Shown one piece after another: positions 45,304-53,571 of a DNA stretch of 64,000 bases (position 1 is the stretch's first letter; the number at the start of each line of letters is the position of its first letter). The stretch comes from Maritalea mediterranea (GTDB lineage: Bacteria; Pseudomonadota; Alphaproteobacteria; Rhizobiales; Devosiaceae), in assembly GCF_021568695.1 (NCBI RefSeq), contig NZ_JAKGTI010000001.1, positions 496,001 through 560,000 of the forward strand. The letters are read 5' to 3'. Below the pieces are notes generated by a model that had not been told where the DNA came from, searched no databases, and was given only the letters and a program-made list of their open reading frames with translations. Position numbers and translations under genes: made by a program.

Positions 45304-46395
45304 TTACCCCTCAAACTCGATGCGTTGTTCATCCGGGCCGAACAAGTGGCAACTGTCGAGGTTAAAGCTCACCTCGATTTCCTCACCCGACTGAATGTCT
45401 AGGTCGCCGGCATAGTGGATGATCATGTTCTCATTGATGGGGGAACTCAGATAGGCATAGGTTTGCGCACCCAACCGTTCCACCGCGGTGGCTTTGCCCA
45501 TCAGGGTGCCCGCCCCGGTATTGCCGGGTTGTAAATCCTCAGGTCGCACGCCGAGGTCAATGCTGTCTTGCACCGTCAAACGCCCCGCTTGGGCCTTGAA
45601 CTTGAACTGCGTGCCATTATCGAGTTGCGCTTCATAAGTGCCTTCATCTGCGCTGATGATCTGGCCTTTGAAGAAATTCATTGCTGGTGAGCCAATAAAT
45701 CCCGCAACAAATTTATTGACCGGTTTGTTGAACAGATCCAGCGGTGCGCCAACCTGCTCAATATGGCCGCTGCGCATCACCACAATTTTGTCGGCCATGG
45801 TCATCGCTTCCACTTGATCGTGGGTGACGTAGATCATGGTGGATTGCAATTGCTTGTGCAAATTGGTCAACTCAATGCGCATCTGCACCCGCAGTTTAGC
45901 GTCAAGGTTAGACAATGGTTCATCGAACAGGAAAACGCTGGGGTCTCGCACAATGGCCCGCCCGATCGCCACCCGTTGACGTTGCCCACCTGAAAGGGCC
46001 TTCGGTTTGCGATCCAGCAATTCGGTGAGCTGCAAAATCTCCGCCGCTGCGCGCACCTTTTCTTCAATTTCCTGTTTGCTTTTGCGCGCTACCTTAAGCG
46101 CGTAAGACATGTTTTGATAAACCGTCATGTGCGGATAAAGCGCATAGGACTGGAACACCATGGCCAGGCCACGGCGGGCGGGTGGCAAGTGGTCAATGCG
46201 CTCACCGTCGATATAGATTTCGCCTGCGCTCAGTTCTTCTAGCCCGGAAAGAAGGCGCAGCAAAGTTGATTTGCCGCAGCCGGAGGGGCCGACAAAAACC
46301 ACAAACTCATTGTCTTCGATAGACAAGTTCGCGCCATGAATAACTTGTACACCGCCAAAGTCCTTGGTCACGTCGCGCAATTCGATTGTTGCCAT
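45304..46395 (-). CDS. Sugar ABC transporter ATP-binding protein (UgpC/MsmX type)
   Basis: 363 residues. Walker A is GPSGCGKST, the Q-loop is in VFQSYALYPHMTV, the signature is LSGGQRQRVAIGRA, Walker B is VFLFDEPLSNLDA, and the H-loop is in YVTHDQVEAMTM. The regulatory domain contains LGVRPEDLQPG. It is close in sequence to the ATPase of the mannoside operon (17553-18599), so some sharing of energising subunits is possible. It follows the receptor gene after a 106-base gap that contains a strong hairpin. Confidence 0.94.
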   Translation of the reverse strand: MATIELRDVTKDFGGVQVIHGANLSIEDNEFVVFVGPSGCGKSTLLRLLSGLEELSAGEIYIDGERIDHLPPARRGLAMVFQSYALYPHMTVYQNMSYALKVARKSKQEIEEKVRAAAEILQLTELLDRKPKALSGGQRQRVAIGRAIVRDPSVFLFDEPLSNLDAKLRVQMRIELTNLHKQLQSTMIYVTHDQVEAMTMADKIVVMRSGHIEQVGAPLDLFNKPVNKFVAGFIGSPAMNFFKGQIISADEGTYEAQLDNGTQFKFKAQAGRLTVQDSIDLGVRPEDLQPGNTGAGTLMGKATAVERLGAQTYAYLSSPINENMIIHYAGDLDIQSGEEIEVSFNLDSCHLFGPDEQRIEFEG

Positions 46396-46461
46396 TTTAG
46401 TCGCCCTGAAATTCTGAATTGGATTGGGGTGGCTGCCGCAATTGAGGGATCAGCCAACGGG

Positions 46462-46487
46462 GCCAAAGGGGGAGGTCCCCCTCTGGC
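46462..46487 (-). other. Intercistronic hairpin between receptor and ATPase genes
   Basis: GCCA and an AGGGGGA arm pair with TCCCCCT and TGGC around a short loop. There is no T-run in the direction of transcription. Its place just after the receptor gene suggests transcript protection or partial attenuation. Confidence 0.6.
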
Positions 46488-46501
46488 AAACTTAGATTGA
46501 A

Positions 46502-47725
46502 CTATTCGGCGCTTTTGATGCCAGCGCTGATATCAGCCGCAACTTCTGCCGCGGTCTTTTTGTCGGTAAACAATTCCTGCAGACCATTTTGCAGCAATGT
46601 CGATCCCGTCGGCTTGTTAAAGCGGAAGGCCACCAACATGATGTATGGTGTCGCTTCAGCGTGGAACTCAGACACCTTTGCCAACATTGGGTCAGAAATC
46701 TTAGCGCCGTCCACTGCAGGCACGTTCGCCAATTTGTCAGTCAACATTTGAGCAAAGGGCTGTGTTGCCGTGAACTGAATGAACTTAAGCGCAGCTTCTT
46801 TATTCTCAGAAGCCGCATTCACACCATAGCCACCATCAAGCCATGTGGCCACCATGCGCGGGCCACCTTCTTCAGCAGCAGGGCCTTGCATAATGTCAAA
46901 GTTCACACCGGCGGAAACAAATGTGGGAATGTCGAATGACCCGCCCACGAACATGGCGGCCTGACCCGCGCTGAACAATTGTTTCATCGTGGCATAGTCA
47001 ACGCCTTCATAGCCCTGAGGCATATAGTCTTTGAGGGCTTCGAATTTTTCGAGGGCGTTTACAAAGCGCTCATCTTCAAAATCCGTTGCGCCGGATGTGA
47101 CGTCACCAAAGAAGTCTTTGCCATAAAAGTTTGGCAAGAACGCCCCTGACATGATTTCCATGGTCCATGCATCAGCCAGACCGTTCGCCAATGGGATCAC
47201 GCCTGCATCTTTAAACTTTTGCGAAGCAGCCAAAAATTCGTCCCAGGTTTCTGGCAGGGCAACATCGTGCTGTTCAAACAAATCTTTGTTGTAGAAAATC
47301 ACAATGGTTTGTGACGCAAAGGGCACAGCATAAACATGCCCGTCAGACCGCAAAGTGGTGCCCAAAAGTTCGTCGTCGCTCAAAGCTGACAAATCAATTT
47401 TGCCATCTAGGGGTTCCAAATAACCTGGAGCCGCAATTGCTTCCAAAGAACCGTAGGAGCGGGTGTGCATGATGTCAGGACCTGCGCCGCCTGCCAGGGC
47501 AGTTGTCAGGATGGTGTTATAGCTTGTTGCTTCGTGGGCCGTGAAAGTCACCTTAATGTCAGGATTTTGCTCTTCAAAAGCAGCAATGATCTCATTATAG
47601 GCTTTCACATCTTCTTGACGCCAAGACCAGAAGTCCAGCTCGGTTTGGGCCAAGGCTGTACCAGCATAGGCAAAAGTTGCGGTGCTGAGCACGGCCATGC
47701 TGGCAAATTTACGAATTGCATTCAT
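46502..47725 (-). CDS. ABC transporter substrate-binding protein of the MurNAc locus
   Basis: A 407-residue periplasmic receptor of SBP family 1. The signal peptide ends at about residue 26 (GTALAQTELD), and the mature start is LDFWSWRQEDVKAYNEIIAAFEEQNPDIKVTF. A GGGAGGG site precedes the ATG. It is the first gene of the minus-strand operon, with two GGAAT/ATTCC-type dyads in its promoter region. The ligand is not readable from sequence; MurNAc or another peptidoglycan sugar is inferred from the linked RpiR, murQ and kinase genes. Confidence 0.92.
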   Translation of the reverse strand: MNAIRKFASMAVLSTATFAYAGTALAQTELDFWSWRQEDVKAYNEIIAAFEEQNPDIKVTFTAHEATSYNTILTTALAGGAGPDIMHTRSYGSLEAIAAPGYLEPLDGKIDLSALSDDELLGTTLRSDGHVYAVPFASQTIVIFYNKDLFEQHDVALPETWDEFLAASQKFKDAGVIPLANGLADAWTMEIMSGAFLPNFYGKDFFGDVTSGATDFEDERFVNALEKFEALKDYMPQGYEGVDYATMKQLFSAGQAAMFVGGSFDIPTFVSAGVNFDIMQGPAAEEGGPRMVATWLDGGYGVNAASENKEAALKFIQFTATQPFAQMLTDKLANVPAVDGAKISDPMLAKVSEFHAEATPYIMLVAFRFNKPTGSTLLQNGLQELFTDKKTAAEVAADISAGIKSAE

Positions 47726-47812
47726 TTCGGGGTCCCTCCCTCATTTTGATGTTTGACAGATCGCGCCAATTTCGGGGTGAAGAGAAAGGCCAGTTCTGGC
47801 GGCTTGCGGTAT

Positions 47813-47834
47813 ATGTGGAATAATTATTCCACAT
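47813..47834. promoter_or_regulatory. 22-base perfect palindrome, RpiR/MurR-type box
   Basis: A perfect dyad with core GGAAT-AATT-ATTCC extended by TGT/ACA arms lies about 90 bases upstream of the receptor gene. The same half sites recur at 47865-47893 and 48852-48898, which points to one regulator, the adjacent RpiR protein. Confidence 0.75.
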
Positions 47835-47864
47835 TGTTGGGCTTGCCGACGTCTGGAGCTCCCA

Positions 47865-47893
47865 ATTCCTCCTGATAGGAATATTAAATTCTT
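47865..47893. promoter_or_regulatory. Further RpiR-type half sites
   Basis: ATTCCT (47865-47870), AGGAAT (47877-47882) and ATTCTT (47888-47893) form the dyad AGGAAT-N5-ATTCTT and an overlapping everted pair. They sit between the regulator gene and the receptor operon. Confidence 0.6.
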
Positions 47894-47944
47894 ATTTTGT
47901 TATGTCAATAATAAAAAATCACTGACACGTTGGATGTGGAATTT

Positions 47945-48796
47945 TCATTTGATCCGATTGACCAATGCTTGGCTGTCTTGGATCTTGCTCGGCATGTCTT
48001 CAGCGCGTTGTGCTTGAAGAATGAACAAAAGGTCCGTGATCGCCAATTGCGCGGTGCGGGTGGCGATGGAAGACGAGCGCACCAAATTCTCGCTGGCGAT
48101 GCAGCGCAATTCCAGCTCGTGCGGCTCCGGTGCGACGTTGGCGCTGGGGCCAACAAGATAGATGGTGGGAATGGCATGTTGCCGGGCAAATTCCGCCGCC
48201 GCCAGCACCTCTTTGGATTTACCGGAATATGAAATCAGCACCAGCAGGTCTTTTTCCGTGAAGCGGGCCAGATTGGCCAAATGCACATGTGCGTCCATGC
48301 CCTGCAACACCGCTTTGCCTAGCTTTGTAAGCTTTGACGCAAAATCCATGGCCACCAAGGCGGAGCCGCCAACCCCCAAAATGATGATTCGCTGTGCGGC
48401 AACAAGTCGATCCACAGCCTGGCTCAATTGTGCGCTGGAATTGCCTTTTAAGGTTTCTGAAAGGGCGGCCACCTTGCTGTTATACATTTTCTGGGCCACT
48501 TCGCTTAGCGGATCATCGCTGAAAATATCGCCATGAATTTGCTCCGCATCCTGCGCGCGTGCCACATCGGCACTCAACGCGATTTTCAAGGCAGGAAAGC
48601 CGGAAAGCCCGATTTTTTTGCAAAATTTGATGATGCTGGATTGGCTGACACCACACTCCTGGGCCAAATCCTGAGAGGTCATGGTGGTCACTTGAGACGG
48701 ATCGTTCAAAATCCAATGTGCGATGCGCTGTTCATTCTGCGACAAATCCTCAACAATGGCGTTGAGGTGGGAAATCAGATTTTGCGCATTTTGCAT
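47945..48796 (-). CDS. MurR/RpiR family transcriptional regulator
   Basis: 283 residues. ATG 48794-48796 is preferred, with an in-frame TTG at 48832 as an alternative. The N-terminal HTH has QNEQRIAHWILNDPSQVTTMTSQDLAQECGVSQSSIIKFCKKIG. The C-terminal SIS sugar-phosphate domain has RIIILGVGGSALVAMDFASKLTKLGK and LLVLISYSGKSKEVLAAAEFA. It is divergent from murQ, as murR is in E. coli. MurNAc-6-phosphate, the MurQ substrate, is the likely effector. Repeated GAAT-N4/5-ATTC boxes flank the gene on both sides. Confidence 0.93.
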   Translation of the reverse strand: MQNAQNLISHLNAIVEDLSQNEQRIAHWILNDPSQVTTMTSQDLAQECGVSQSSIIKFCKKIGLSGFPALKIALSADVARAQDAEQIHGDIFSDDPLSEVAQKMYNSKVAALSETLKGNSSAQLSQAVDRLVAAQRIIILGVGGSALVAMDFASKLTKLGKAVLQGMDAHVHLANLARFTEKDLLVLISYSGKSKEVLAAAEFARQHAIPTIYLVGPSANVAPEPHELELRCIASENLVRSSSIATRTAQLAITDLLFILQAQRAEDMPSKIQDSQALVNRIK

Positions 48797-48851
48797 GAAA
48801 CCCGTGCTTTCATTTCTTTTGTGTTGACCCAAATGAGCAAAAGAGGCATTT

Positions 48852-48898
48852 AAGAATAAATAATTCTTGACCTATTTTATACAGGAATACATAATTCC
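48852..48898 (+). promoter_or_regulatory. murQ promoter with two RpiR-type dyads
   Basis: AAGAAT-AAATA-ATTCTT (48852-48868) and GGAAT-ACATA-ATTCC (48884-48898) are perfect dyads. A -35 TTGACC (48867-48872) and -10 CATAAT (48890-48895) with a 17-base spacer fit between and over them, so a bound repressor would block polymerase. The predicted start of transcription is at about 48902, the A of the murQ ATG. Confidence 0.65.
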
Positions 48899-48901
48899 AT
48901 C

Positions 48902-49852
48902 ATGACTGCTGACCATAACAAAAACACTAAAGATAATCTATTGCTTCTGTCGTCGACCCTGGAAGGGCTGACCTCGGAGGGCATTAATGCCCGCTCTGCG
49001 CGGCTGGATCAAATGTCGGCGCTGGAAATCGCACAAGTGATGAACAGCGAGGACCAATCGGTGGCCAGCGCGGTGGAAAAAGTGCTTCCGCAGGTGGCCG
49101 AAGCCATTGATCGGGCCCACGCTGCCTTGCGGGCAGGCGGGCGCATTATTTATGTCGGCGCCGGCACCAGCGGTCGACTTGGCGTCCTTGATGCGTCTGA
49201 AATTCCGCCAACATTTTCGGCGCCGCCGAGCCTTTTTCACGCGATTATTGCAGGGGGGCAACAAGCAATTTTTCAAGCGCAGGAAGGCATTGAAGATGAT
49301 CGGGCGCAGGGCGCGCTAGATCTGGCTGAGGCGCAGGTGAGTGAACATGATCTGGTCATCGGTTTGGCCGTTTCAGGCCGCACACCCTATGTGCTTGCCG
49401 CTTTGGAAGAGGCGCACGAGCGCGGGGCAGACACTGTGGGGGTGTCGTGCAATCCCGGCAGTGCCTTAGAGGAACTGGCCACAATCGGCATCACCCCGGA
49501 GGTTGGCCCTGAAATTCTTGCGGGCTCGACCCGGCTGAAATCGGGCACTGCACAAAAAATGGTGCTGAACATGATCTCCACTGGCGCGATGGTGCGCTTG
49601 GGCAAGTGCTATCAAAACCGCATGGTGGATCTCAACATCACCAATGAAAAATTGCGGGCCCGTGCGCTCAATTTGGTGCGCGAACTCACAGATGCGGATA
49701 AGGAATCGGCCTTGCATGCCTTGGTGGAGGCGAATTGGGACGTTAAGGTAGCCATTGTAATTTGCAAAACCGGCATAGACGCTGCGGCGGCCCGCGTTCG
49801 GATTGAGGATGCTGGCGGCCATTTGCGCCAAGCTTTGGACGAGGCCAACTAG
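48902..49852 (+). CDS. murQ: N-acetylmuramic acid 6-phosphate etherase
   Basis: 316 residues. It cleaves the lactyl ether of MurNAc-6-phosphate to GlcNAc-6-phosphate and D-lactate in the cytoplasm. The SIS phosphate loop is YVGAGTSGRLGVLDASEIPPTF, with the catalytic Glu at E100. The conserved LAVSGRTPYVLAALEEA, STRLKSGTAQKMVLNMIST and KCYQNRMVDLNITNEKLRARA follow. There is no good Shine-Dalgarno spacing before the ATG, and the predicted transcript start coincides with it, so translation may be leaderless. The kinase gene follows after 6 bases. Confidence 0.96.
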   Translation: MTADHNKNTKDNLLLLSSTLEGLTSEGINARSARLDQMSALEIAQVMNSEDQSVASAVEKVLPQVAEAIDRAHAALRAGGRIIYVGAGTSGRLGVLDASEIPPTFSAPPSLFHAIIAGGQQAIFQAQEGIEDDRAQGALDLAEAQVSEHDLVIGLAVSGRTPYVLAALEEAHERGADTVGVSCNPGSALEELATIGITPEVGPEILAGSTRLKSGTAQKMVLNMISTGAMVRLGKCYQNRMVDLNITNEKLRARALNLVRELTDADKESALHALVEANWDVKVAIVICKTGIDAAAARVRIEDAGGHLRQALDEAN

Positions 49853-49858
49853 ACCTTT

Positions 49859-50737
49859 ATGACGCGCTCAAATTCATGCGTGCTGTTGATCGATGGCGGG
49901 GGCAGCGGTGCCCGCGCCCGCTTGTGCTCGCTTTCGGGTGATGTGCTGGCCACTGGGACAGCAGGCCCTGCCAATATCAGCACAGATTTTGAAGCGGCAG
50001 CGACCAATCTTTTGGGGTTGGCCCATACAGTTTACACGAAAGCCGGTCGCGACATCGCGTCCTTCGCCCAAGATTATGCCTTTGTCGCCTTGGCTGGTGC
50101 AGGGGCAAGCGCCCAGCGGCAAGAACTGATTGATCGTTTCGGCTTCAACAAGATGGTGTTGGCCACCGACATTGATGTCACTTTGGCGGCTGCATTGGGC
50201 ACAGTGCAGGATGGTTTGGTGGCCATGTTGGGCACCGGGTCTTTCTTTGTTTGGCGTGAGCAGGGCAAGGTCCGTCGCGTTGGCGGCTGGGGCTTTATTC
50301 TGGGTGATGAAGCGGGCGGGGCATGGCTGGGGCGTGAATTGCTGCGCGATACAATCAAAGCCTATGATGGCGTCGCGCCTTCAAGCGCGCTGACCCAAAA
50401 AACATTGGATCATTTTGGCGGCACGCCGAAGAAAATGGTGCCGTTTGCGCGTGACAGCAAGGCCGCGGATTTTGCGCAGTTTGCCCCCTGGGTCACCAAC
50501 GCGATATCAACTGATGACCCGGTCGCCCAAAGGATCGTAAAACGGGCCGTGGACCATTTATGCGCCACCCTAGGTCCGGCAGATCAAGTGCCCGCACAAC
50601 ACCTTTGTTTTCTGGGTGGCCTTGGCCGTTTCTATCAAAGCCAGATGCCAGCTGACTACCAGGCCATCTGCCAGCCAGCAAAAGGTGAAGCCTTGGATGG
50701 TGCTTTTTGGCTGGCGCAACAGGCATTCGATTTATAG
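49859..50737 (+). CDS. BadF/BadG/BcrA-type amino-sugar kinase (MurK-like)
   Basis: A 292-residue ASKHA-fold kinase. The phosphate 1 loop is VLLIDGGGSGARARLCS, and conserved parts are VALAGAGASAQRQEL, LATDIDVTLAAALG, MLGTGSFFVWRE and GGWGFILGDEAGGAWLGRELL. The family includes GlcNAc kinase and Clostridium MurK, which phosphorylates MurNAc and GlcNAc. Because the linked importer is an ABC system that does not phosphorylate its cargo, a MurNAc kinase is needed to supply MurQ, and this gene is the obvious candidate. Pure GlcNAc or glucosamine kinase activity cannot be excluded. Confidence 0.88.
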   Translation: MTRSNSCVLLIDGGGSGARARLCSLSGDVLATGTAGPANISTDFEAAATNLLGLAHTVYTKAGRDIASFAQDYAFVALAGAGASAQRQELIDRFGFNKMVLATDIDVTLAAALGTVQDGLVAMLGTGSFFVWREQGKVRRVGGWGFILGDEAGGAWLGRELLRDTIKAYDGVAPSSALTQKTLDHFGGTPKKMVPFARDSKAADFAQFAPWVTNAISTDDPVAQRIVKRAVDHLCATLGPADQVPAQHLCFLGGLGRFYQSQMPADYQAICQPAKGEALDGAFWLAQQAFDL

Positions 50738-50892
50738 CTGATCTCACTGCGGTTTGACGGCGCGCGCAACGCTGCGCCGTTGAGAATTTCTCCATCATGT
50801 CTGCAGACTTGCCGAACATGCCCCGCCAGCATGCCGTCACCAGATGGTACAAATCGCTCTTGCCAGCCTCTCAATATTTAAATACAATAGCA

Positions 50893-50906
50893 TATATTGC
50901 AATATA
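50893..50906. promoter_or_regulatory. AT-rich palindrome upstream of the OppA-type gene
   Basis: TATATTGCAATATA is a perfect 14-base palindrome, 52 bases before the receptor ATG, in a very AT-rich leader that probably contains the promoter. The binding factor is unknown. Confidence 0.4.
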
Positions 50907-50957
50907 ATATTTTCTATTAAGTGCTGATATAAAGCGCGTATATAATTGGAGGGATAA

Positions 50958-52592
50958 ATGATTTTTTCAAAACTGTTGAAGACAGTGTCGCTGGGGGCAT
51001 TGTTGGCCGCTGGCCTGACGATGGCGGGCCATGCGGCTGGCACTCTTCCTGAAACGGGGGAACAACTTGCTGAGGAACAAGTGTTCACTTACCGTCTGCT
51101 GGATGGCATTCCAACGCTCGATCCACAAATGATGGAAGAGGTAATGGGCTTCGCCATCGCCCGTGACCTATTTGAAGGGCTGCTCAATCAGGATGAGAAC
51201 GGCAATCTGGTGCCTGGTGTTGCGAAAAGCTGGGAGGTGAACGACACGAACGACGTGTACACATTCCATCTGCGCGAAGATGCCAAATGGTCCAATGGGG
51301 ACCCGGTCACCGCACATGATTTTGTCTATGCGTGGCAACGTTCAATCGATCCCGAATTGGCCTCACCCTATGCTTGGTATGTGGAATTGATGTCGCTGGA
51401 AAACGCCAGCGAAATTTTGGCCGGTGAAAAGGACAAGTCGGAACTGGGCGTTCGTGCAGTAGACGATTATACGTTCGAAGTGCGCCTCACCACGCCGCTA
51501 CCCTACTTCGCGTCAATGACCGTGCTGGCCACCGTCTTCCCCGTGCACAGGGCAACAGTTGAAGCCCATGGCGCCGACTGGACGAGGCCGGGAAATATGG
51601 TCTCGAACGGGGCCTACAAGCTGACCGAATGGGTGTTGAACGAACGCACTGTGCGTGAGCGCAATCCCTATTACTGGAACAATGACAAAACCATCATCGA
51701 CAAGGTGGTCACCTATGTGATCAGCGAAGAAAATGTGGCATTCACCCGCTACAATGCCGGCGAGTTGGATATGACAGCGGTGCCGTCCGGTCAGTTTACC
51801 CGGTTGAAAGAAGAGCGGCCGGATGAAACCTTGTCCCTGCCTTATCTTGGCTCCTATTATTACAGCTTCAATCTGGCAGACAGCGGCCCCGAAGCGTTCA
51901 AGGAGGTGAAGGTGCGCAAGGCCTTGTCTTATGCCGTGGACCGCAGCGTGATTGTGGACAATATTTTGCAAGGCGGCCAGCGCGAAGCCTACAACGTGGT
52001 GCCTTTGGCCACGGCGGACTTCACCGATCCGGACACAGATTATGGCAACTGGACCCAGGAAGAACGGGATCAAAAAGCACGTGAACTGATGGCCGAAGCC
52101 GGGTACGGGCCTGACAATCCACTTGCGTTCAAACTGCTCTACAACACCTCCGAAACCCACAAGAAAATCGCCACTGCGATTTCACAAATGTGGAAGCAAA
52201 AACTGGGTGTGGATGCAGAGCTGAACAATATGGAATGGCGGACCATGCTGACCGAGGCGCGCAACGATAAGTTCGATATGGTACGTTATGCGTGGATCGG
52301 CGATTATAACGAAGCCTCCACATTCCTTGACCTTTACACATCCGACAGCCCGCAAAACTGGGCGAACTATGACAATCCGGAAGTGGATCAAATGATGGCT
52401 GAGGCGAAAACCTCGTCAGATCCGGGCCCGATTTACACGGAAGTGGAAAAAATTCTAGCGCGGGATATGCCTGTCATCCCAATCTATCACTACACGTCAG
52501 TTTTGATGCTCAATCCGCAGGTTAAAGGTTGGCCAATGAATAATATCCAGCAGAACTGGTACAGTCGCAACCTTTACAAAGTGGCCGAGTAG
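50958..52592 (+). CDS. Oligopeptide-type ABC receptor (OppA/MppA family)
   Basis: A 544-residue periplasmic receptor of SBP family 5, nearly the length of E. coli OppA. The signal peptide ends at about residue 27 (GHAAGT). Landmarks are RLLDGIPTLDPQMMEEVMGFAIARDLFEGLLNQDENGNLVPGVAKSWEV, YTFHLREDAKWSNGDPVTAHDFVYAWQRSIDP and VRKALSYAVDRSVIVDNIL. The ribosome site is GGAGGG. No permease or ATPase is linked. Downstream of murQ and the kinase, a murein-peptide receptor similar to MppA is attractive but unproven. It is closed by a strong terminator. Confidence 0.92.
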   Translation: MIFSKLLKTVSLGALLAAGLTMAGHAAGTLPETGEQLAEEQVFTYRLLDGIPTLDPQMMEEVMGFAIARDLFEGLLNQDENGNLVPGVAKSWEVNDTNDVYTFHLREDAKWSNGDPVTAHDFVYAWQRSIDPELASPYAWYVELMSLENASEILAGEKDKSELGVRAVDDYTFEVRLTTPLPYFASMTVLATVFPVHRATVEAHGADWTRPGNMVSNGAYKLTEWVLNERTVRERNPYYWNNDKTIIDKVVTYVISEENVAFTRYNAGELDMTAVPSGQFTRLKEERPDETLSLPYLGSYYYSFNLADSGPEAFKEVKVRKALSYAVDRSVIVDNILQGGQREAYNVVPLATADFTDPDTDYGNWTQEERDQKARELMAEAGYGPDNPLAFKLLYNTSETHKKIATAISQMWKQKLGVDAELNNMEWRTMLTEARNDKFDMVRYAWIGDYNEASTFLDLYTSDSPQNWANYDNPEVDQMMAEAKTSSDPGPIYTEVEKILARDMPVIPIYHYTSVLMLNPQVKGWPMNNIQQNWYSRNLYKVAE

Positions 52593-52633
52593 CCACGCTA
52601 TCTCCCAAGGGGGCGACCCTTAAACGAACCCCC

Positions 52634-52666
52634 AAAGGGGCCGGTCTTCGGACTGGCCCTTTTTTT
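52634..52666 (+). terminator. Rho-independent terminator after the OppA-type gene
   Basis: GGGCCGGTC-TTCG-GACTGGCCC followed by seven T. It lies 42 bases after the stop codon and just before the end of the convergent iclR-type gene. Confidence 0.9.
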
Positions 52667-52668
52667 GC

Positions 52669-53511
52669 TCAGCCAAAATTGGGGTTGTTCGACACGGCTT
52701 CTGAAATCTGTCGCGCTGTGTGCAACAGCAAATCGCCATAGGTTTTGTCGACCTTGGCCATGGTCCAGTCATTGCCGTAGACACAGATGTTCATGGACGC
52801 GATCACCCGGCCGAACCGATCATATATCGGCGCACCAATGGTGCGTTCGCCCACAATGCATTCCTGGTCTGCGCTGGCAAAGCCGCGTTGGCGCGCCTGT
52901 TCCAGCGAGGCATGAATATCGTCAAGCTCAGTCAGCGTATAAGGCGTGAAGGGTTGCAATGGCGATTCTGCCAAAATGGCATCACACTCTTCCTTCGGCA
53001 AAGCCGACAGATAGGCGCGCCCGCTTGCAGTGCAGAACATGGGGACCCGTCCGCCCACAGGCGGGTTGCCATAAGGGCTGTCCTCATAAGTCTGCCGCAT
53101 CACATAAACCACATCGGTGCCACGTGGCTGCGCCAGATTGACGGCCTTGTTGGACTTTTCCCGCGCCCGCAACAAAAACGGGGCGGCGGCGGAAATAATT
53201 GGCTCGGAAATAGAATAGCTGAAGCCCAGTTCCAAAAGTTTCAGCGCCGGCTTAAGTTGGCGGCTGCGCGGATCACGCTTCAAATAGCCCAACTCCACCA
53301 GCGTGTGGCAGAACCGTTGCGCTGCACTTTTGCCCAAGCCCGTGGTGATGGCCACTTCCGACAGGCTCAGCGAACTATGCCCCCGAAAGGCCTCAAGCAC
53401 CATAAAGGCTTTTTCCACCGATCCCACAAAAAGCGCGTCCCGCGCTTTGCCGGATTGGTTCGGTTGTTGTGATGCTGTAAGCCTGTGAGACAGACCGTCA
53501 GAGTTGGTCAT
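52669..53511 (-). CDS. IclR family transcriptional regulator
   Basis: 280 residues. The HTH is in SVEKAFMVLEAFRGHSSLSLSEVAITTGLGKSAAQRFCHTLVELGYL. The C-terminal effector domain has GGRVPMFCTASGRAYLSALP, GFASADQECIVGERTIGAPIYDRFGRVIASMNI, as in regulators of aromatic and organic-acid catabolism. It lies at the left end of the organohalide locus on the same strand as the FAD oxidoreductase and dehalogenase genes, with 60 bases between. A perfect TATGTG-N7-CACATA dyad precedes its ATG, suggesting autoregulation and perhaps control of the linked genes. Confidence 0.92.
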   Translation of the reverse strand: MTNSDGLSHRLTASQQPNQSGKARDALFVGSVEKAFMVLEAFRGHSSLSLSEVAITTGLGKSAAQRFCHTLVELGYLKRDPRSRQLKPALKLLELGFSYSISEPIISAAAPFLLRAREKSNKAVNLAQPRGTDVVYVMRQTYEDSPYGNPPVGGRVPMFCTASGRAYLSALPKEECDAILAESPLQPFTPYTLTELDDIHASLEQARQRGFASADQECIVGERTIGAPIYDRFGRVIASMNICVYGNDWTMAKVDKTYGDLLLHTARQISEAVSNNPNFG

Positions 53512-53532
53512 ATGTACTTCCTGATCTTCAAT

Positions 53533-53551
53533 TATGTGACCTTACCACATA
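53533..53551. promoter_or_regulatory. Dyad upstream of the IclR-family gene
   Basis: TATGTG-ACCTTAC-CACATA is a perfect 6-7-6 inverted repeat, 21 bases before the start codon and within the 60-base gap to the upstream oxidoreductase gene. It is a candidate operator of the IclR protein. Confidence 0.55.
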
Positions 53552-53571
53552 TAAAAAATATGCCGCAAACC

